A DNA stretch of 64,000 nt from Methanolobus sp. (GCF_016278365.1 NZ_JADQBZ010000008.1:124001-188000), one strand, 5' to 3'; shown: positions 28,050 to 37,132, counted from the stretch's first letter. Notes: generated from the letters alone by a model not told the origin. Translations and numbers: made by a program.

Positions 28050-29666
28050 ATGTACTGTTACCAGTGTGAAGAAACAGCTAACGCGCAGGCCTGCATGAAA
28101 GTGGGTGTCTGCGGGAAGAAGAGCGAGGTCGCCGAACTCCAGGACGACCTGATATATCTGTTAAAAAGCATCGCTTTCTATAACCTGAAAGCAAGAGAAC
28201 GTGATCTCAACGAGGAAAGAACCGACAGTTTCATCCTAGACGGGCTCTTTGCCACGCTCACGAATACAAATTTCAGCAAAGAGAATGCTGAAGAACTCCT
28301 CAGGGAAGGGTTTGCAATCCGGGACAGCATCAGGCAAAAGCTGGAAAAAGCGAATGTTTCCATGGGAGATGTGCCGGATGTTGCAAAAGTCACTCCGGAG
28401 AGTATTAAGGACGTGGATACAAGTTTCAACGCACCTGGAGATGAGGATATCCGCTCGCTCAGGTCGCTGCTCATCTTCGGCCTTAAAGGTATAGCAGCTT
28501 ACGCTCACCATGCCAATGTGCTTGGTTTCAGGGACGATGAGATATTCAAATTCATGGAAAGGGCTCTTGTGGCAACAACCGACGACAGCCTTGGGGCTGA
28601 CGAGCTTGTGGGTCTTGTCATGGAATGTGGCTCAAAGGGTGTTGATACACTTGCACTGCTTGATAAAGCCAATACCTCCACTTATGGAAACCCGGAGCCT
28701 ACAAAGGTAAATATCGGAGTGCGTGACAGGCCGGGGATACTCATAAGCGGGCATGACCTGCGTGACCTTGAACAGCTCCTTGAACAGACACAGGGTACAG
28801 GCGTGGACGTCTACACCCACGGAGAAATGCTCCCGGCAAACTGCTATCCGGCATTCAAGGGCTACGAGAACTTTGTGGGAAACTACGGTGGCTCCTGGTG
28901 GAAGCAAAAAGAGGAATTCGAGAAGTTCAACGGACCCATACTGATGACAACGAACTGTCTGGTACCTCCAAAGGCATCATACACAGACAGAATATACTCC
29001 ACAGGCATTGTCGGATGCGAGGGAGTCACCCATATCGAACCAAAAGAAGATGGTACAAAGGACTTCTCAGCCATAATCGAGCAGGCCAGGAAATCAAAAC
29101 CGCCTGAACAACTCGAGGAAGGCTCCATCGTTGGAGGATTCGCACACTCATCCGCTCTTTCAGTGGCGGATAAAATAGTAGATGCTGTTAAGACTGGCAA
29201 GATAAGCAAATTCGTTGTTATGGCAGGTTGTGACGGCAGGCACAAGGAAAGGGATTACTATACAGAATTTGCCAAAGCTCTTCCCAAGGACACAGTCATC
29301 CTCACGGCAGGCTGTGCTAAGTACCGCTACAACAAGCTTGATCTCGGGGAGATCGGCGGCATCCCGAGAGTACTGGATGCGGGCCAGTGCAACGACTCAT
29401 ATTCGCTGGTGGTCATCGCACAGAAGCTTGCAGAGGCGTTCGGACTTGAGGATATCAATGACCTGCCCATAGCGTACAACATAGCATGGTATGAGCAGAA
29501 AGCTGTCCTTGTCCTGCTGGCGCTGCTGAGCCTGGGTGTCAGGAACATAACCCTTGGCCCCACGTTGCCTGCATTTATCTCACCAAATGTCCTCAAAGTT
29601 CTGGTTGATAAATTCAACATCAGGCCACATACAACTGTCCAGGAGGACCTTCAGGTTCTTCTTTAA
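28050..29666 (+). CDS. hcp: Hybrid cluster protein (hydroxylamine/nitric oxide reductase family), copy 1
   Basis: This 538-residue Hcp has N-terminal [4Fe-4S] ligands Cys3, Cys6, Cys15 and Cys21 in a Cx2Cx8Cx5C pattern. The hybrid-cluster signatures GCAKYRYN and GQCNDSYS lie in the C-terminal third. Hcp enzymes reduce hydroxylamine and nitric oxide and can nitrosylate proteins; in anaerobes they protect against nitrosative and oxidative stress. The gene stands alone behind its own promoter, 197 bases before a second copy. ATG 28050 is well supported by AAAGGGGTG just upstream. Copy 1 lacks the short insertion of about 26 residues that copy 2 has near residue 105. Confidence 0.94.
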   Translation: MYCYQCEETANAQACMKVGVCGKKSEVAELQDDLIYLLKSIAFYNLKARERDLNEERTDSFILDGLFATLTNTNFSKENAEELLREGFAIRDSIRQKLEKANVSMGDVPDVAKVTPESIKDVDTSFNAPGDEDIRSLRSLLIFGLKGIAAYAHHANVLGFRDDEIFKFMERALVATTDDSLGADELVGLVMECGSKGVDTLALLDKANTSTYGNPEPTKVNIGVRDRPGILISGHDLRDLEQLLEQTQGTGVDVYTHGEMLPANCYPAFKGYENFVGNYGGSWWKQKEEFEKFNGPILMTTNCLVPPKASYTDRIYSTGIVGCEGVTHIEPKEDGTKDFSAIIEQARKSKPPEQLEEGSIVGGFAHSSALSVADKIVDAVKTGKISKFVVMAGCDGRHKERDYYTEFAKALPKDTVILTAGCAKYRYNKLDLGEIGGIPRVLDAGQCNDSYSLVVIAQKLAEAFGLEDINDLPIAYNIAWYEQKAVLVLLALLSLGVRNITLGPTLPAFISPNVLKVLVDKFNIRPHTTVQEDLQVLL

Positions 29667-29791
29667 TCCTTTTTAATTTTACAGACTATTCAAGTTATTT
29701 ATTGTCTATTCTATCTCTAGCTATCGGTTTCTTGTCTTTTGGATTGACCATCTGCTTTGAGAACATCTGCTCACTTTAAAGGTATCCACTT

Positions 29792-29859
29792 GGAAACTGT
29801 CCCGTATATATGCAATGGTCCCTAATAACATAGTATCAAAAAGATATCGAATATAGGAA
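29792..29859 (+). promoter_or_regulatory. Promoter region of the second hybrid cluster protein gene, with shared elements
   Basis: This region has GGAAACT at 29792, GTATATATGCAA at about 29804-29815 and the identical 16-mer AGTATCAAAAAGATAT at 29832-29847, arranged as in the first copy. AGGAAG at about 29855 is the ribosome binding site. Sequence outside these blocks has diverged, so conservation of the blocks suggests function rather than recent duplication alone. Confidence 0.6.
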
Positions 29860-29863
29860 GCGT

Positions 29864-31558
29864 GTGTCAAAAATGTTATGTTACCAATGTGAAGAAACTT
29901 TGAATGGAAGCGGCTGTACAAAGAACGGTGTTTGTGGAAAGAAAGGCGAGGTTGCGGACCTTCAGGATGATCTCATCTATGTCCTGAAAAGTATTGCGTT
30001 CTACAACTCAAAAGCAAGGGCACACGATTTGAATGATCCGAAGACAGATGCATTTATGATCGACGGGCTTTTTGCCACTGTGACAAACACCAACTTCAGT
30101 AAGTCCGATTTTGAGAAACTAATTAGTGAAGGCTTTGAGATAAAGGGTGGCATCAAGAAAAAACTTGTCAGTGAAAAAGTACTTGATGAGAGATCCGGCT
30201 CATCCTTCCCCCAATGGATAAAAGAAAAGCTTCTGGGAGCATCTCCAAATACAGGCCAGGAGCTTCCTTTCATGGCAAAGGTAACACCGGAAAGCCTGGC
30301 TAATGTGAATACAGGTATACTTGCAACAGAGAACGAAGACATCCGTTCCTTGAGGGAATTGCTTACCTACGGGCTCAAAGGCATGGCTGCTTACGTCCAT
30401 CATGCAAATGTCCTGGGATACAGGGATGAAGATGTAATGGCTTTTGTCGAGAAGGCTCTCCTGGCCACGATGGATGACAGCATGGGTGTCAATGAACTCG
30501 TTCCCCTTGTACTTGAGTGTGGCTCAAAGGGTGTCGCAACACTTGCCCTGCTTGATAAGGCCAATACTACCACCTACGGGAACCCCGAGCCTACAGCAGT
30601 CAATATTGGTGTAAGGGGTAATCCTGGAATCCTTATAAGCGGACACGATCTGCGTGACCTTGAACAGCTCCTTGAGCAGACACAGGATACAGGCGTGGAT
30701 GTCTATACTCACGGAGAGATGCTGCCTGCAAACTCCTATCCCGCTTTCAAGGGCTATGAGAACTTTGTGGGTAACTATGGTGGTTCCTGGTGGAAGCAAA
30801 AAGAGGAATTCGAGAAGTTCAACGGTCCTATATTCATGACCACAAACTGTATCGTTCCTCCAAAGGAATCTTACATCAACAGGATATACACAACAGGTGT
30901 AGTCGGGTTTGATGGAGTGGCCCACATCAGGGCTGATAAGGATGGGAACAAGGATTTCTCCGCCATCATTGAGCAGGCAAAGAAATGTGAGTCTCCTGAA
31001 CAGCTTGAAGAAGGGACCATTATGGGAGGTTTCGCACATGTTTCGGCATTGTCAGTTGCTGATAAGATCGTCGAGGCTGTAAAAGGCGGGCAGATAAAGA
31101 AGTTTGTCGTCATGGCGGGATGCGACGGCAGGCACAAGGAAAGGGATTACTATACTGACTTTGCAGAAGCCCTTCCAAAGGATACTGTCATCCTCACAGC
31201 AGGATGTGCCAAATATCGTTACAATAAGCTTGACCTGGGAGACATCGGTGGCATCCCGAGAGTCATCGATGCTGGCCAGTGCAACGACTCATATTCACTG
31301 GTGGTCATTGCACAGAAGCTTGCAGAGGCCTTCGGGCTTGAGGATATCAATGATCTGCCGGTATCATACAACATAGCATGGTACGAGCAGAAAGCTGTGC
31401 TTGTCCTGCTTGCACTGCTGAGCCTTGGTGTTAAGAACATCATGCTGGGTCCCAAACTGCCAGCATTTATCTCGCCCAATGTACTTAATGTACTGGTTGA
31501 GAATTTCAACATCAGACCAAACTCTACTGTTGAAGAGGACCTCAAGGTCCTTCTTTAA
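29864..31558 (+). CDS. hcp: Hybrid cluster protein (hydroxylamine/nitric oxide reductase family), copy 2
   Basis: This 564-residue paralogue is close to the preceding gene, with long identical stretches in the C-terminal half and the same motifs GCAKYRYN and GQCNDSYS. Starting from GTG 29864 the product begins [13 protein letters not shown] 29873 would begin at the position where copy 1 begins. The AGGAAG upstream is spaced better for GTG. An extra segment (about residues 105-130) separates the N-terminal helical domain from the core. Two tandem Hcp genes with the same promoter elements may be differently tuned versions of one stress response, or act as a heterodimer. Confidence 0.94.
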   Translation: MSKMLCYQCEETLNGSGCTKNGVCGKKGEVADLQDDLIYVLKSIAFYNSKARAHDLNDPKTDAFMIDGLFATVTNTNFSKSDFEKLISEGFEIKGGIKKKLVSEKVLDERSGSSFPQWIKEKLLGASPNTGQELPFMAKVTPESLANVNTGILATENEDIRSLRELLTYGLKGMAAYVHHANVLGYRDEDVMAFVEKALLATMDDSMGVNELVPLVLECGSKGVATLALLDKANTTTYGNPEPTAVNIGVRGNPGILISGHDLRDLEQLLEQTQDTGVDVYTHGEMLPANSYPAFKGYENFVGNYGGSWWKQKEEFEKFNGPIFMTTNCIVPPKESYINRIYTTGVVGFDGVAHIRADKDGNKDFSAIIEQAKKCESPEQLEEGTIMGGFAHVSALSVADKIVEAVKGGQIKKFVVMAGCDGRHKERDYYTDFAEALPKDTVILTAGCAKYRYNKLDLGDIGGIPRVIDAGQCNDSYSLVVIAQKLAEAFGLEDINDLPVSYNIAWYEQKAVLVLLALLSLGVKNIMLGPKLPAFISPNVLNVLVENFNIRPNSTVEEDLKVLL

Positions 31559-31610
31559 TTATTTAACTATTTAGTATCTTAAAGGTAAACAAAAGCAGAG
31601 GAAGAAAGAA

Positions 31611-31949
31611 ATGAAGACCACATCTTTTAAGGATGAAGCAGACAAGGAAAACCCCCACGGGGTTTCCGTGAAGAAACTCTATGATACTGAACATGCACAA
31701 GTAATGCACATCGAGCTCAAGCCGGGAGAGAGCCTTAAGAAGCATTCAACACCGGTAGACGCATTTTTTTATATATTGGAAGGTGAAGGTATCGTAGAGA
31801 TTGGCGGGGAGCAGGAAAAAGCATCAAAAGACATGATAATTGAAAGTCCTGCAAAGATACCTCACCGGCTGATGAACGAAAGTGATAGTACTTTCCGCTT
31901 CCTTGTTGTAAAAGTTCCAAGGCAGACAGAGCAGACAAGGCTGCTTTGA
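31611..31949 (+). CDS. Small cupin-domain protein
   Basis: This 112-residue single-domain cupin has the first metal-binding motif around HSTPVDAFFYILEGEG and the second around PAKIPHRLMN, giving the usual His-rich beta-barrel that binds a divalent metal. The substrate is unknown; small cupins act as isomerases, dioxygenases or sensors. It follows the second hcp by 52 bases on the same strand with its own GAGGAAG ribosome site, so it may be co-expressed with it. Confidence 0.82.
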   Translation: MKTTSFKDEADKENPHGVSVKKLYDTEHAQVMHIELKPGESLKKHSTPVDAFFYILEGEGIVEIGGEQEKASKDMIIESPAKIPHRLMNESDSTFRFLVVKVPRQTEQTRLL

Positions 31950-32072
31950 GCGGGTACGGCAGAACAAGCCGTAACTCTCTTATTTGCAGTTTTATTCACT
32001 TTGTGGGGAAAATAGATTAATGGTATAAAGGATTATATTTGTCAATAGTCAAAGCTGATAACGGAGATACTT

Positions 32073-32351
32073 ATGACAAACCTTAAACCCATTATGGATA
32101 AGACGCATGCATGGGCGACCTCCTATGCGAAGAGAAGAGGTTACAAATTAAATCCTGATGATGAGATGGTTCAGCTTGTGGTAGAAGGTCTTGCTAAGAA
32201 CAAAGCGGAACTTGGGAAGCAGTATTGTCCGTGTCGTATAGTCAGCGGCAATGTCGAGCAGGACCGCAAGATCATATGCCCCTGTGTCTACCATCACGAT
32301 GAGATCAAAGAAAATGGCAGTTGCCACTGTTCACTGTTCTTTAAACACTAA
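32073..32351 (+). CDS. ftrB: Ferredoxin-thioredoxin reductase catalytic chain
   Basis: This 92-residue protein has the three Cys pairs of the FTR beta chain: CPCR (residues 52-55), CPC (about 70-72) and CHC (about 84-86). These hold a [4Fe-4S] cluster next to a redox-active disulfide, so the enzyme passes electrons from ferredoxin to thioredoxin. The plant-type variable chain is absent, as usual in archaea. GGAGATACTT precedes the start. In a methanogen this links ferredoxin to thiol redox control, and the neighbouring hcp and cupin genes suggest a stress-response setting. Confidence 0.92.
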   Translation: MTNLKPIMDKTHAWATSYAKRRGYKLNPDDEMVQLVVEGLAKNKAELGKQYCPCRIVSGNVEQDRKIICPCVYHHDEIKENGSCHCSLFFKH

Positions 32352-32409
32352 ACTGACTTACCGGCCGTGCAGTCTTTGAGCAGAAGGATTCTGCATGCAG
32401 GAGAGATAT

Positions 32410-32871
32410 ATGGCAAGTGTAATGGAAATATATCAGTTACTACCAAAAACCAACTGTAAGGAATGTGGTAAAAGCACATGCATGGCTTTTGCAGTTGACC
32501 TTCTGTCCCGCAAGGTCAAGGTCGGGGACTGCCCCCCTCTTGTAAGGGAAGATAAGTACAAGGCCAACTACGAGAAGCTCTCCGGTATGTTCACTCCTGT
32601 AGACAATGTCACCGAGACCGGGCTGATAGTGCATGCTGACAAGTGTATCGGGTGCGGGAATTGCGTTGTCGCATGCCCTGTTAATGTGGCAGCAGACCCC
32701 ATGGGTGCAGGTAGCGGAAAAGCTCCGACATGTGACAGGATAATCCTGAAAGTTGAGGATGGTATTGTTAAGGCCATGAATGTCCAGGAGTGCCGTCGCT
32801 TCGGGGAGAATAAGATTCTCTGTGTTGCTTGTATCGATACCTGTCCGACAAAGGCAATAGAATTTGTATGA
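32410..32871 (+). CDS. Fe-S protein of a formylmethanofuran dehydrogenase set
   Basis: The ATG at 32395 lies upstream, but AGGAG at 32398-32402 is placed for the ATG at 32410, giving 153 residues. The N-terminus has LPKTNCKECGKSTCMAFA, the four-cysteine domain also found at the N-terminus of CO dehydrogenase/acetyl-CoA synthase gamma subunits. Then come a ferredoxin motif CIGCGNCVVACP (around residue 78) and a second Cys set ending in CVACIDTCP. It lies 41 bases before fwdB and probably brings electrons from ferredoxin to FwdBD, the role FwdG or FwdF has in the complete complex. The combination with the CODH-type domain is unusual for fwdG. Confidence 0.78.
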   Translation: MASVMEIYQLLPKTNCKECGKSTCMAFAVDLLSRKVKVGDCPPLVREDKYKANYEKLSGMFTPVDNVTETGLIVHADKCIGCGNCVVACPVNVAADPMGAGSGKAPTCDRIILKVEDGIVKAMNVQECRRFGENKILCVACIDTCPTKAIEFV

Positions 32872-32912
32872 TGGGATGAATAATACTTCTCTAGGGATTT
32901 CTGCAAAGGGGG

Positions 32913-34166
32913 ATGAAGTTGGAAAATGATTATTACGTCTGCACAGGCTGCGCGCTCCTGTGTGATGATATCGGGGTGGAACTTGAAGGCGGAAAACTGA
33001 ACAAGGTCCATACTGCGTGCAGGAAAGGGTTTGCGTTCATGAAAGGATGCACCAATCCGATGGAATGTGCAGTGAATGGTGAGAGAACAGACATTGACTC
33101 CGCTATCAAAGAAGCTGCAAGCATTCTGAGGAATGCAGAAAGGCCACTCATCTTCGGCCATGCGAACTCAAGCTCCGGAGCTCAGAAGAAAGCTATCGAT
33201 ATTGCCAGGAAGACTAACGGATTTATCGATGATACATCATCGTTCTGCCAGGGACCTATGGTTGAGGCCATCATGGAAGGGAAACTGAAGACATGTACCC
33301 TTGATGATGTAAGGCATAAAGCCGATGTGATAATATACTGGGGTGCAGATCCTGCAAATTCGCATCCCAGGCATATGTCTCGCTATTCATACTTCCCAAG
33401 AGGTAAAGAGCGTCAGAGGGGCTGGGAAGAGGACCGCACCGCAATAACCATCGATGTCAGGAAATCCGACACTGCAGAGATATGTGGTCAAAATGGCTTT
33501 TACCAGATACCTGTCAAAGGAGACGCCGAGTTCATGGATGCTATGGTGAGCGCGCTTTCAGGCAAGATCCCCAAGACATCCTATGATCTTGACAAGAAAA
33601 AGTTGCTTGAACTTGCGAGCATACTCAAGAAAGCAAAATTCGGGGTTATATTCGCAGGTCTTGGAATGGTCTATGCACTTGATGATCGTGAACCTCTGTA
33701 CAAGCTCATGGATAAGCTTAACTCGGTCTCCAATTTCCATCTTATCCCGATGGCAGGACATTATAACATGAGAGGTTTCAATGAGAACCTGTTCGAAGAG
33801 ACAGGGTACATCAACCGGGTGAAGTTTAGTGGCGAGGAAGTGCTGCATGGCCCGGAGTACTCTGTAGTGGAGGCACTGAGGCAGAAGGCTGTCGATGCGG
33901 CACTGGTCATCGGTGCGGATCCACTCTCAAGCCTGCCACGCTCTGTTGTGAGATACCTTGAGGAAATACCCCTTATAGTCATTGACCCCTGCCATACCCT
34001 GACATCAGTAAAGGCAAATGTCACAATTCCATGCGGCCTTGTTGGCGTGGAAACCGGCGGGTCTGCAGTCCGCATGGATGGAATCGAGATCGAAGTAAAA
34101 CAGATAGTTGATACTGACCGCTTGTCAGATGAGGAGATAATGACGCGTATATCGGAGGCATTATAA
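32913..34166 (+). CDS. fwdB: Formylmethanofuran dehydrogenase subunit B
   Basis: This 417-residue Mo/W-pterin subunit reduces CO2 to formate (or the reverse) in formylmethanofuran dehydrogenase. The N-terminal Fe-S domain shows CTGCALLCDD (residues 9-18) and TACRKG near residue 34. The active-site loop DDTSSFCQGP keeps the metal-ligating Cys near residue 112; the usual following His is Gln here. The start is uncertain: GGGGGATGA at 32908-32916 looks like the ribosome site itself and would suit the in-frame TTG at 32919 better. It overlaps fwdD by one base. No fwdA or fwdC is nearby, so this is a partial or accessory set. Confidence 0.92.
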   Translation: MKLENDYYVCTGCALLCDDIGVELEGGKLNKVHTACRKGFAFMKGCTNPMECAVNGERTDIDSAIKEAASILRNAERPLIFGHANSSSGAQKKAIDIARKTNGFIDDTSSFCQGPMVEAIMEGKLKTCTLDDVRHKADVIIYWGADPANSHPRHMSRYSYFPRGKERQRGWEEDRTAITIDVRKSDTAEICGQNGFYQIPVKGDAEFMDAMVSALSGKIPKTSYDLDKKKLLELASILKKAKFGVIFAGLGMVYALDDREPLYKLMDKLNSVSNFHLIPMAGHYNMRGFNENLFEETGYINRVKFSGEEVLHGPEYSVVEALRQKAVDAALVIGADPLSSLPRSVVRYLEEIPLIVIDPCHTLTSVKANVTIPCGLVGVETGGSAVRMDGIEIEVKQIVDTDRLSDEEIMTRISEAL

Positions 34167-34570
34167 TGGGATTTGGACAATTCCTTTCAGCCCCGGAGAC
34201 AAAACTGAGGATAGTGACTTACAGGGATGTTTTCCAGGACTCTGCAAAAGTAGCATCTATTTTTGGGGAAGATTACGAAAAGCTCTCTGCCGTCATCAAG
34301 CTTGACCCACAGGATATCTCAAAGCTTTCCATAAAGGAGGGGGACACACTCATCCTGAAGAACAGCTTTGGCAAGGTAATCGTAAAAGCCCTGAATTCAG
34401 GATATGATCATTCACATACAGGGACCGCCTATATGGTGAACAGCCCCTGGTCCAACGCACTTGTACCCGAGGACTCAGGCGGAACCGGAGTGCCTGATTT
34501 CAAGGACTTCGAAGTGCTTGCGTCCAGCGCAAAGGGCGGAAAGGTTACAGGGATAAAGGAAATAATCTGA
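34166..34570 (+). CDS. fwdD: Formylmethanofuran dehydrogenase subunit D
   Basis: This 134-residue molybdopterin dinucleotide-binding barrel, split off from the FwdB polypeptide as in all Fwd enzymes, completes the pterin site. A central stretch of the family, ISKLSIKEGDTLILKN, and the loop GTAYMVNSPWSNAL are present. It shares one base with fwdB. The last gene of the set, it converges on a small membrane-protein gene 18 bases away. Confidence 0.92.
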   Translation: MGFGQFLSAPETKLRIVTYRDVFQDSAKVASIFGEDYEKLSAVIKLDPQDISKLSIKEGDTLILKNSFGKVIVKALNSGYDHSHTGTAYMVNSPWSNALVPEDSGGTGVPDFKDFEVLASSAKGGKVTGIKEII

Positions 34571-34588
34571 GAGTATGTGTTCCTCCTC

Positions 34589-34795
34589 TCAATTATTGTA
34601 AGCATCATATATCTGCCAGAGCCAGATAAGCGGCAGTAATATGAACCCTATCAGGATAAACTGGAGCAGCCAACTTATACCAAGGGCCAGCCATATGATT
34701 ATAGCCTTAAGTACCTGGCCTTTTACTACTTGTCCCAGACCCGGCACGAAAAATGAAAGCAACGCCGGGACACCGTATGTTCTCTTTTCACTCAT
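34589..34795 (-). CDS. Small membrane protein with two transmembrane helices
   Basis: This encodes 68 residues from ATG 34795, chosen because GGAGGG lies a few bases upstream (34801-34806 on the minus strand); a start at 34825 is possible but poorly placed. The N-terminal PALLSFFVPGLGQVVKGQ resembles the TM2-type domain (short amphipathic start, GxGQ turn), followed by two hydrophobic helices and a DAYN end, also typical of TM2 proteins. Function unknown. Confidence 0.75.
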   Translation of the reverse strand: MSEKRTYGVPALLSFFVPGLGQVVKGQVLKAIIIWLALGISWLLQFILIGFILLPLIWLWQIYDAYNN

Positions 34796-34933
34796 GATGT
34801 TCCCTCCGTTAATATTGGGAAACATGTTATAATAATAGTTCGAGCTCTGTAATCATTTGTTAATGCGGGGAGTATTTCAGGTGTAATGCAAATACTTTTA
34901 AAAAAGAATCCCCAATTCTATATGGGGGAGAAA

Positions 34934-35164
34934 ATGCCTTACGGAAATAGATCTGAACTACCGGAAACGGTCAGTGAGCACCTGCCGGAGCATGCACAGG
35001 ATATCTACATGAAAGCTTTCAACAATGCCTGGGAACAGTACAAGGACCCTTCAGAAAGGAGAGGTGACGCTTCCCGGGAAGAGACTGCACATAAGGTTGC
35101 CTGGAGTGCCGTAAAGAACGAATATGAAAAAGATTCTAAAGGGAACTGGGTCCGAAAAGATTGA
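34934..35164 (+). CDS. chaB: ChaB-family protein
   Basis: This encodes 76 residues from ATG 34934, which follows GGGGGAGAA; an upstream in-frame ATG at 34886 would place the ribosome site inside the gene. The product matches the ChaB fold: MPYGNRSELPETV at the start, then HLPEHAQDIYMKAFNNAWEQ, and a C-terminal HKVAWSAVKNEY followed by a basic tail. ChaB was named as a regulator of a cation antiporter in bacteria, but that role is poorly supported. In archaea it is found in stress-related settings. A single gene. Confidence 0.88.
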   Translation: MPYGNRSELPETVSEHLPEHAQDIYMKAFNNAWEQYKDPSERRGDASREETAHKVAWSAVKNEYEKDSKGNWVRKD

Positions 35165-35263
35165 TTCTGCATGCCGTCTCTAGTAGCTCATTTGCATAAG
35201 TGCAACCAGTGTAAATACTTAAGTACTGCACAAATCTGCCAAAAATGGAGGTACTTCCCAGTG

Positions 35264-35312
35264 TTTAAATACTGATACGTACTACATATGTAGTGTAGAG
35301 ACTACATATGCA
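35264..35312 (+). promoter_or_regulatory. TATA box with palindromic operator and half repeat
   Basis: TTTAAATA at 35264-35271 predicts transcription near 35294. ACTACATATGTAGT at 35281-35294 is a perfect 14-base palindrome, and ACTACATATGCAG at 35301-35313 repeats its left part exactly 20 bases further, two turns of the helix. The sites cover the predicted start, where a repressor would block RNA polymerase. The ArsR-family gene at 36177 in the same gene group is the obvious candidate. Confidence 0.7.
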
Positions 35313-35348
35313 GGCATAATAATTCCTGCAAACAAAGAGGTGTGAAAA

Positions 35349-35870
35349 GTGAAGAAAATAACAGCAATACTCCTTGCAGGAATGCTTATTGCAGTTACCG
35401 CGGGAGTAGGAGTAGTGGCCGCAGCGAATGGACAGGCAGGCAATGCAGGCTTTTACGGTTCCATGCACCAATGGGCAGCTAACAGAATGAATCAGTATGG
35501 AGATGGCAATTGGGCCGGTTATGCCGGATGTCCGTTCTTTGGTACGGATGCAAACAATGGCACAGTCAATAATATAGCAGTTGAACTTGAAGTCTCGACC
35601 ATTGAAGAAGCGATAAGCATCGCAGAAGCAGAGACAGGACAGAATATCACAGAGGACAATGTTTACCAGATGGGCAGATGGTGGGTCTTCAGCTACGCCG
35701 ATGAGGAAGGTATCATCAAGCAAGGACGTATCGATGCATATACAGGCGAAGTCATAGAGGATTTTTATGCAGATTCCGGATATCGGGGACAGTACTCTCA
35801 AAATGGACGTGGAATGATGCGTAGCGGTGGATATGGTGGCGGATACAACGGCGGATGTTACAATACCTAA
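35349..35870 (+). CDS. Secreted PepSY-like protein
   Basis: This encodes 173 residues from GTG 35349, with AGAGG 8 bases upstream. A signal peptide (basic MKK, hydrophobic to about residue 25, AAA-like cleavage site) is followed by an N-terminal Gly/Asn/Tyr-rich part with one Cys. A PepSY-like core contains STIEEAISIAEAETG and DAYTGEVIEDF (about residues 79-140), and the protein ends in a Gly-Tyr-rich tail with a Cys. It is probably anchored or soluble outside the membrane. PepSY domains inhibit peptidases or sense the envelope. It is the first gene of the PepSY - membrane protein - ArsR group. Confidence 0.72.
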   Translation: MKKITAILLAGMLIAVTAGVGVVAAANGQAGNAGFYGSMHQWAANRMNQYGDGNWAGYAGCPFFGTDANNGTVNNIAVELEVSTIEEAISIAEAETGQNITEDNVYQMGRWWVFSYADEEGIIKQGRIDAYTGEVIEDFYADSGYRGQYSQNGRGMMRSGGYGGGYNGGCYNT

Positions 35871-35964
35871 GGAATCAGAGTCTGGTTGTAACTTGATAGA
35901 AAACAATAATATGGACCTCTCCCATATATCTTTTTTAAAAATAATATCTGGCAGGTGAATAATT

Positions 35965-36180
35965 ATGATGGGCAGTGGTATGTATGGTGCATTTTCCATT
36001 TGGGGTGTACTTTTCAATATATTTATAATCCTTTTAATAGTAGGAATAGTTGTTTTATTGCTGAACAGGTCCGAGTTTGTTAGTTCCGGGAACAACGAAC
36101 GTCTGGCAAGGCTTGAGAAGGACGTAGACGAAATCAAGAGAACGGTACAGGCCATCAAGGAAAAACTTGATGAGATATGA
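35965..36180 (+). CDS. Small membrane protein with coiled-coil tail
   Basis: This 71-residue protein has a hydrophobic N-terminal helix (about residues 10-33) and a charged coiled-coil C-terminus rich in Glu, Lys and Arg (NERLARLEKDVDEIKRTVQA). This matches small proteins often found next to electron-transfer or heavy-metal regulators, but I do not recognise a function. The gene overlaps the ArsR gene by 4 bases. Confidence 0.68.
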   Translation: MMGSGMYGAFSIWGVLFNIFIILLIVGIVVLLLNRSEFVSSGNNERLARLEKDVDEIKRTVQAIKEKLDEI

Positions 36181-36506
36181 TTTGTCTTCAAAAGGTCCGG
36201 AAAAGTGACACGATGACAAAATCGCTTCAGCAGATCACAAATATAGGTGAGGCCATATCACATCCTGTCAGATTAAAGTTACTTTATCTGCTCTCTGAGC
36301 GGGAAAGATACATATACGACCTGGCAAAGGATCTCAACCTTTCACGCCAGGTGGTGCAACTTCACCTGAAGAGACTTGAAACTGCAGGATTTGTTGAGAG
36401 TGACCTCCGGCTTGAGGATAATGATATGAGGGCAAAGAAATTCTTCAAGCTGAAAGATTTTGACGTTAAGCTATGTATCGATGATCTCACGCAGATATTC
36501 GGATGA
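36177..36506 (+). CDS. ArsR-family transcriptional regulator
   Basis: This protein is up to 109 residues, with a winged helix-turn-helix (ISHPVRLKLLYLLSE, then LNLSRQVVQLHLKRLETAGFVE). ATG 36177 overlaps the previous stop; a second ATG at 36213 begins MTKSLQQI and may be the true start, giving 97 residues. Only one Cys lies in the body (near the C-terminus) plus one in the upstream extension, so it does not look like a metal sensor with the usual Cys pairs. The palindromic operator 0.9 kb upstream, ahead of the first gene of the group, is its likely target. Confidence 0.82.
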   Translation: MICLQKVRKSDTMTKSLQQITNIGEAISHPVRLKLLYLLSERERYIYDLAKDLNLSRQVVQLHLKRLETAGFVESDLRLEDNDMRAKKFFKLKDFDVKLCIDDLTQIFG

Positions 36507-36532
36507 ACATCCCGGATTAAAGGCCTTGACAT

Positions 36533-37132
36533 CTATGGCTTTGACCTTATCAGCCGGAACACATCCTTCATGGCAAGTTTCCTCTCTTCTATTCTCCGAA
36601 GACCCGCTTTTCTGATGTTCTCGACCGTTTCACGGTTGATATTTACTCCTGTGATACTTGCTGTAATTGGATTGAAGAGGTCTTCAACAAAGGCTATCGC
36701 TCTGTTGCTGCTTCTCATGTGCTCGAGATTGATGACCGAACCTTCCGGTTTGCATACACGCTTCATTTCTGTGAGGGCCGATACAGGGTCAGGGATGGAA
36801 CACAAAACAAATGTCGTGATGACATAGTCAAAACAGTCGTCAACGAACCCCATATGTTCCGCATCCATCACAAGAAGAGAAGTATTCTTCTTGCCTGCAG
36901 CTCTCTTTTTCGCGTGAGAGAGCATTTTTGCGCTGATGTCTATCCCTATCACTTCACAATCATCAGGATAGTAGGGGATGTTTTTCCCGGTCCCGACGCC
37001 CACTTCAAGCACTCTTCCTTTCAGGCCGGAGAAAACTTCTTTCCTCCACTTGCCATATCTCACCAGTTCCATGGGCGTTTCCATAAGGTCATACACACGG
37101 GAGAAACGATCATACTTTGAGATAATAGACAT
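36533..37132 (-). CDS. Class I SAM-dependent methyltransferase, UbiE-like
   Basis: This 199-residue single-domain methyltransferase has the SAM motif VLEVGVGTGKN (about residues 40-50), the acidic GIDIS at about 63-67 and the post-motif ITTFVLCSIPDP. It resembles UbiE- and phosphatidylethanolamine N-methyltransferase-type enzymes. The substrate is unknown; lipid or small-molecule methylation is likely. The gene converges on the ArsR gene. Confidence 0.82.
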   Translation of the reverse strand: MSIISKYDRFSRVYDLMETPMELVRYGKWRKEVFSGLKGRVLEVGVGTGKNIPYYPDDCEVIGIDISAKMLSHAKKRAAGKKNTSLLVMDAEHMGFVDDCFDYVITTFVLCSIPDPVSALTEMKRVCKPEGSVINLEHMRSSNRAIAFVEDLFNPITASITGVNINRETVENIRKAGLRRIEERKLAMKDVFRLIRSKP

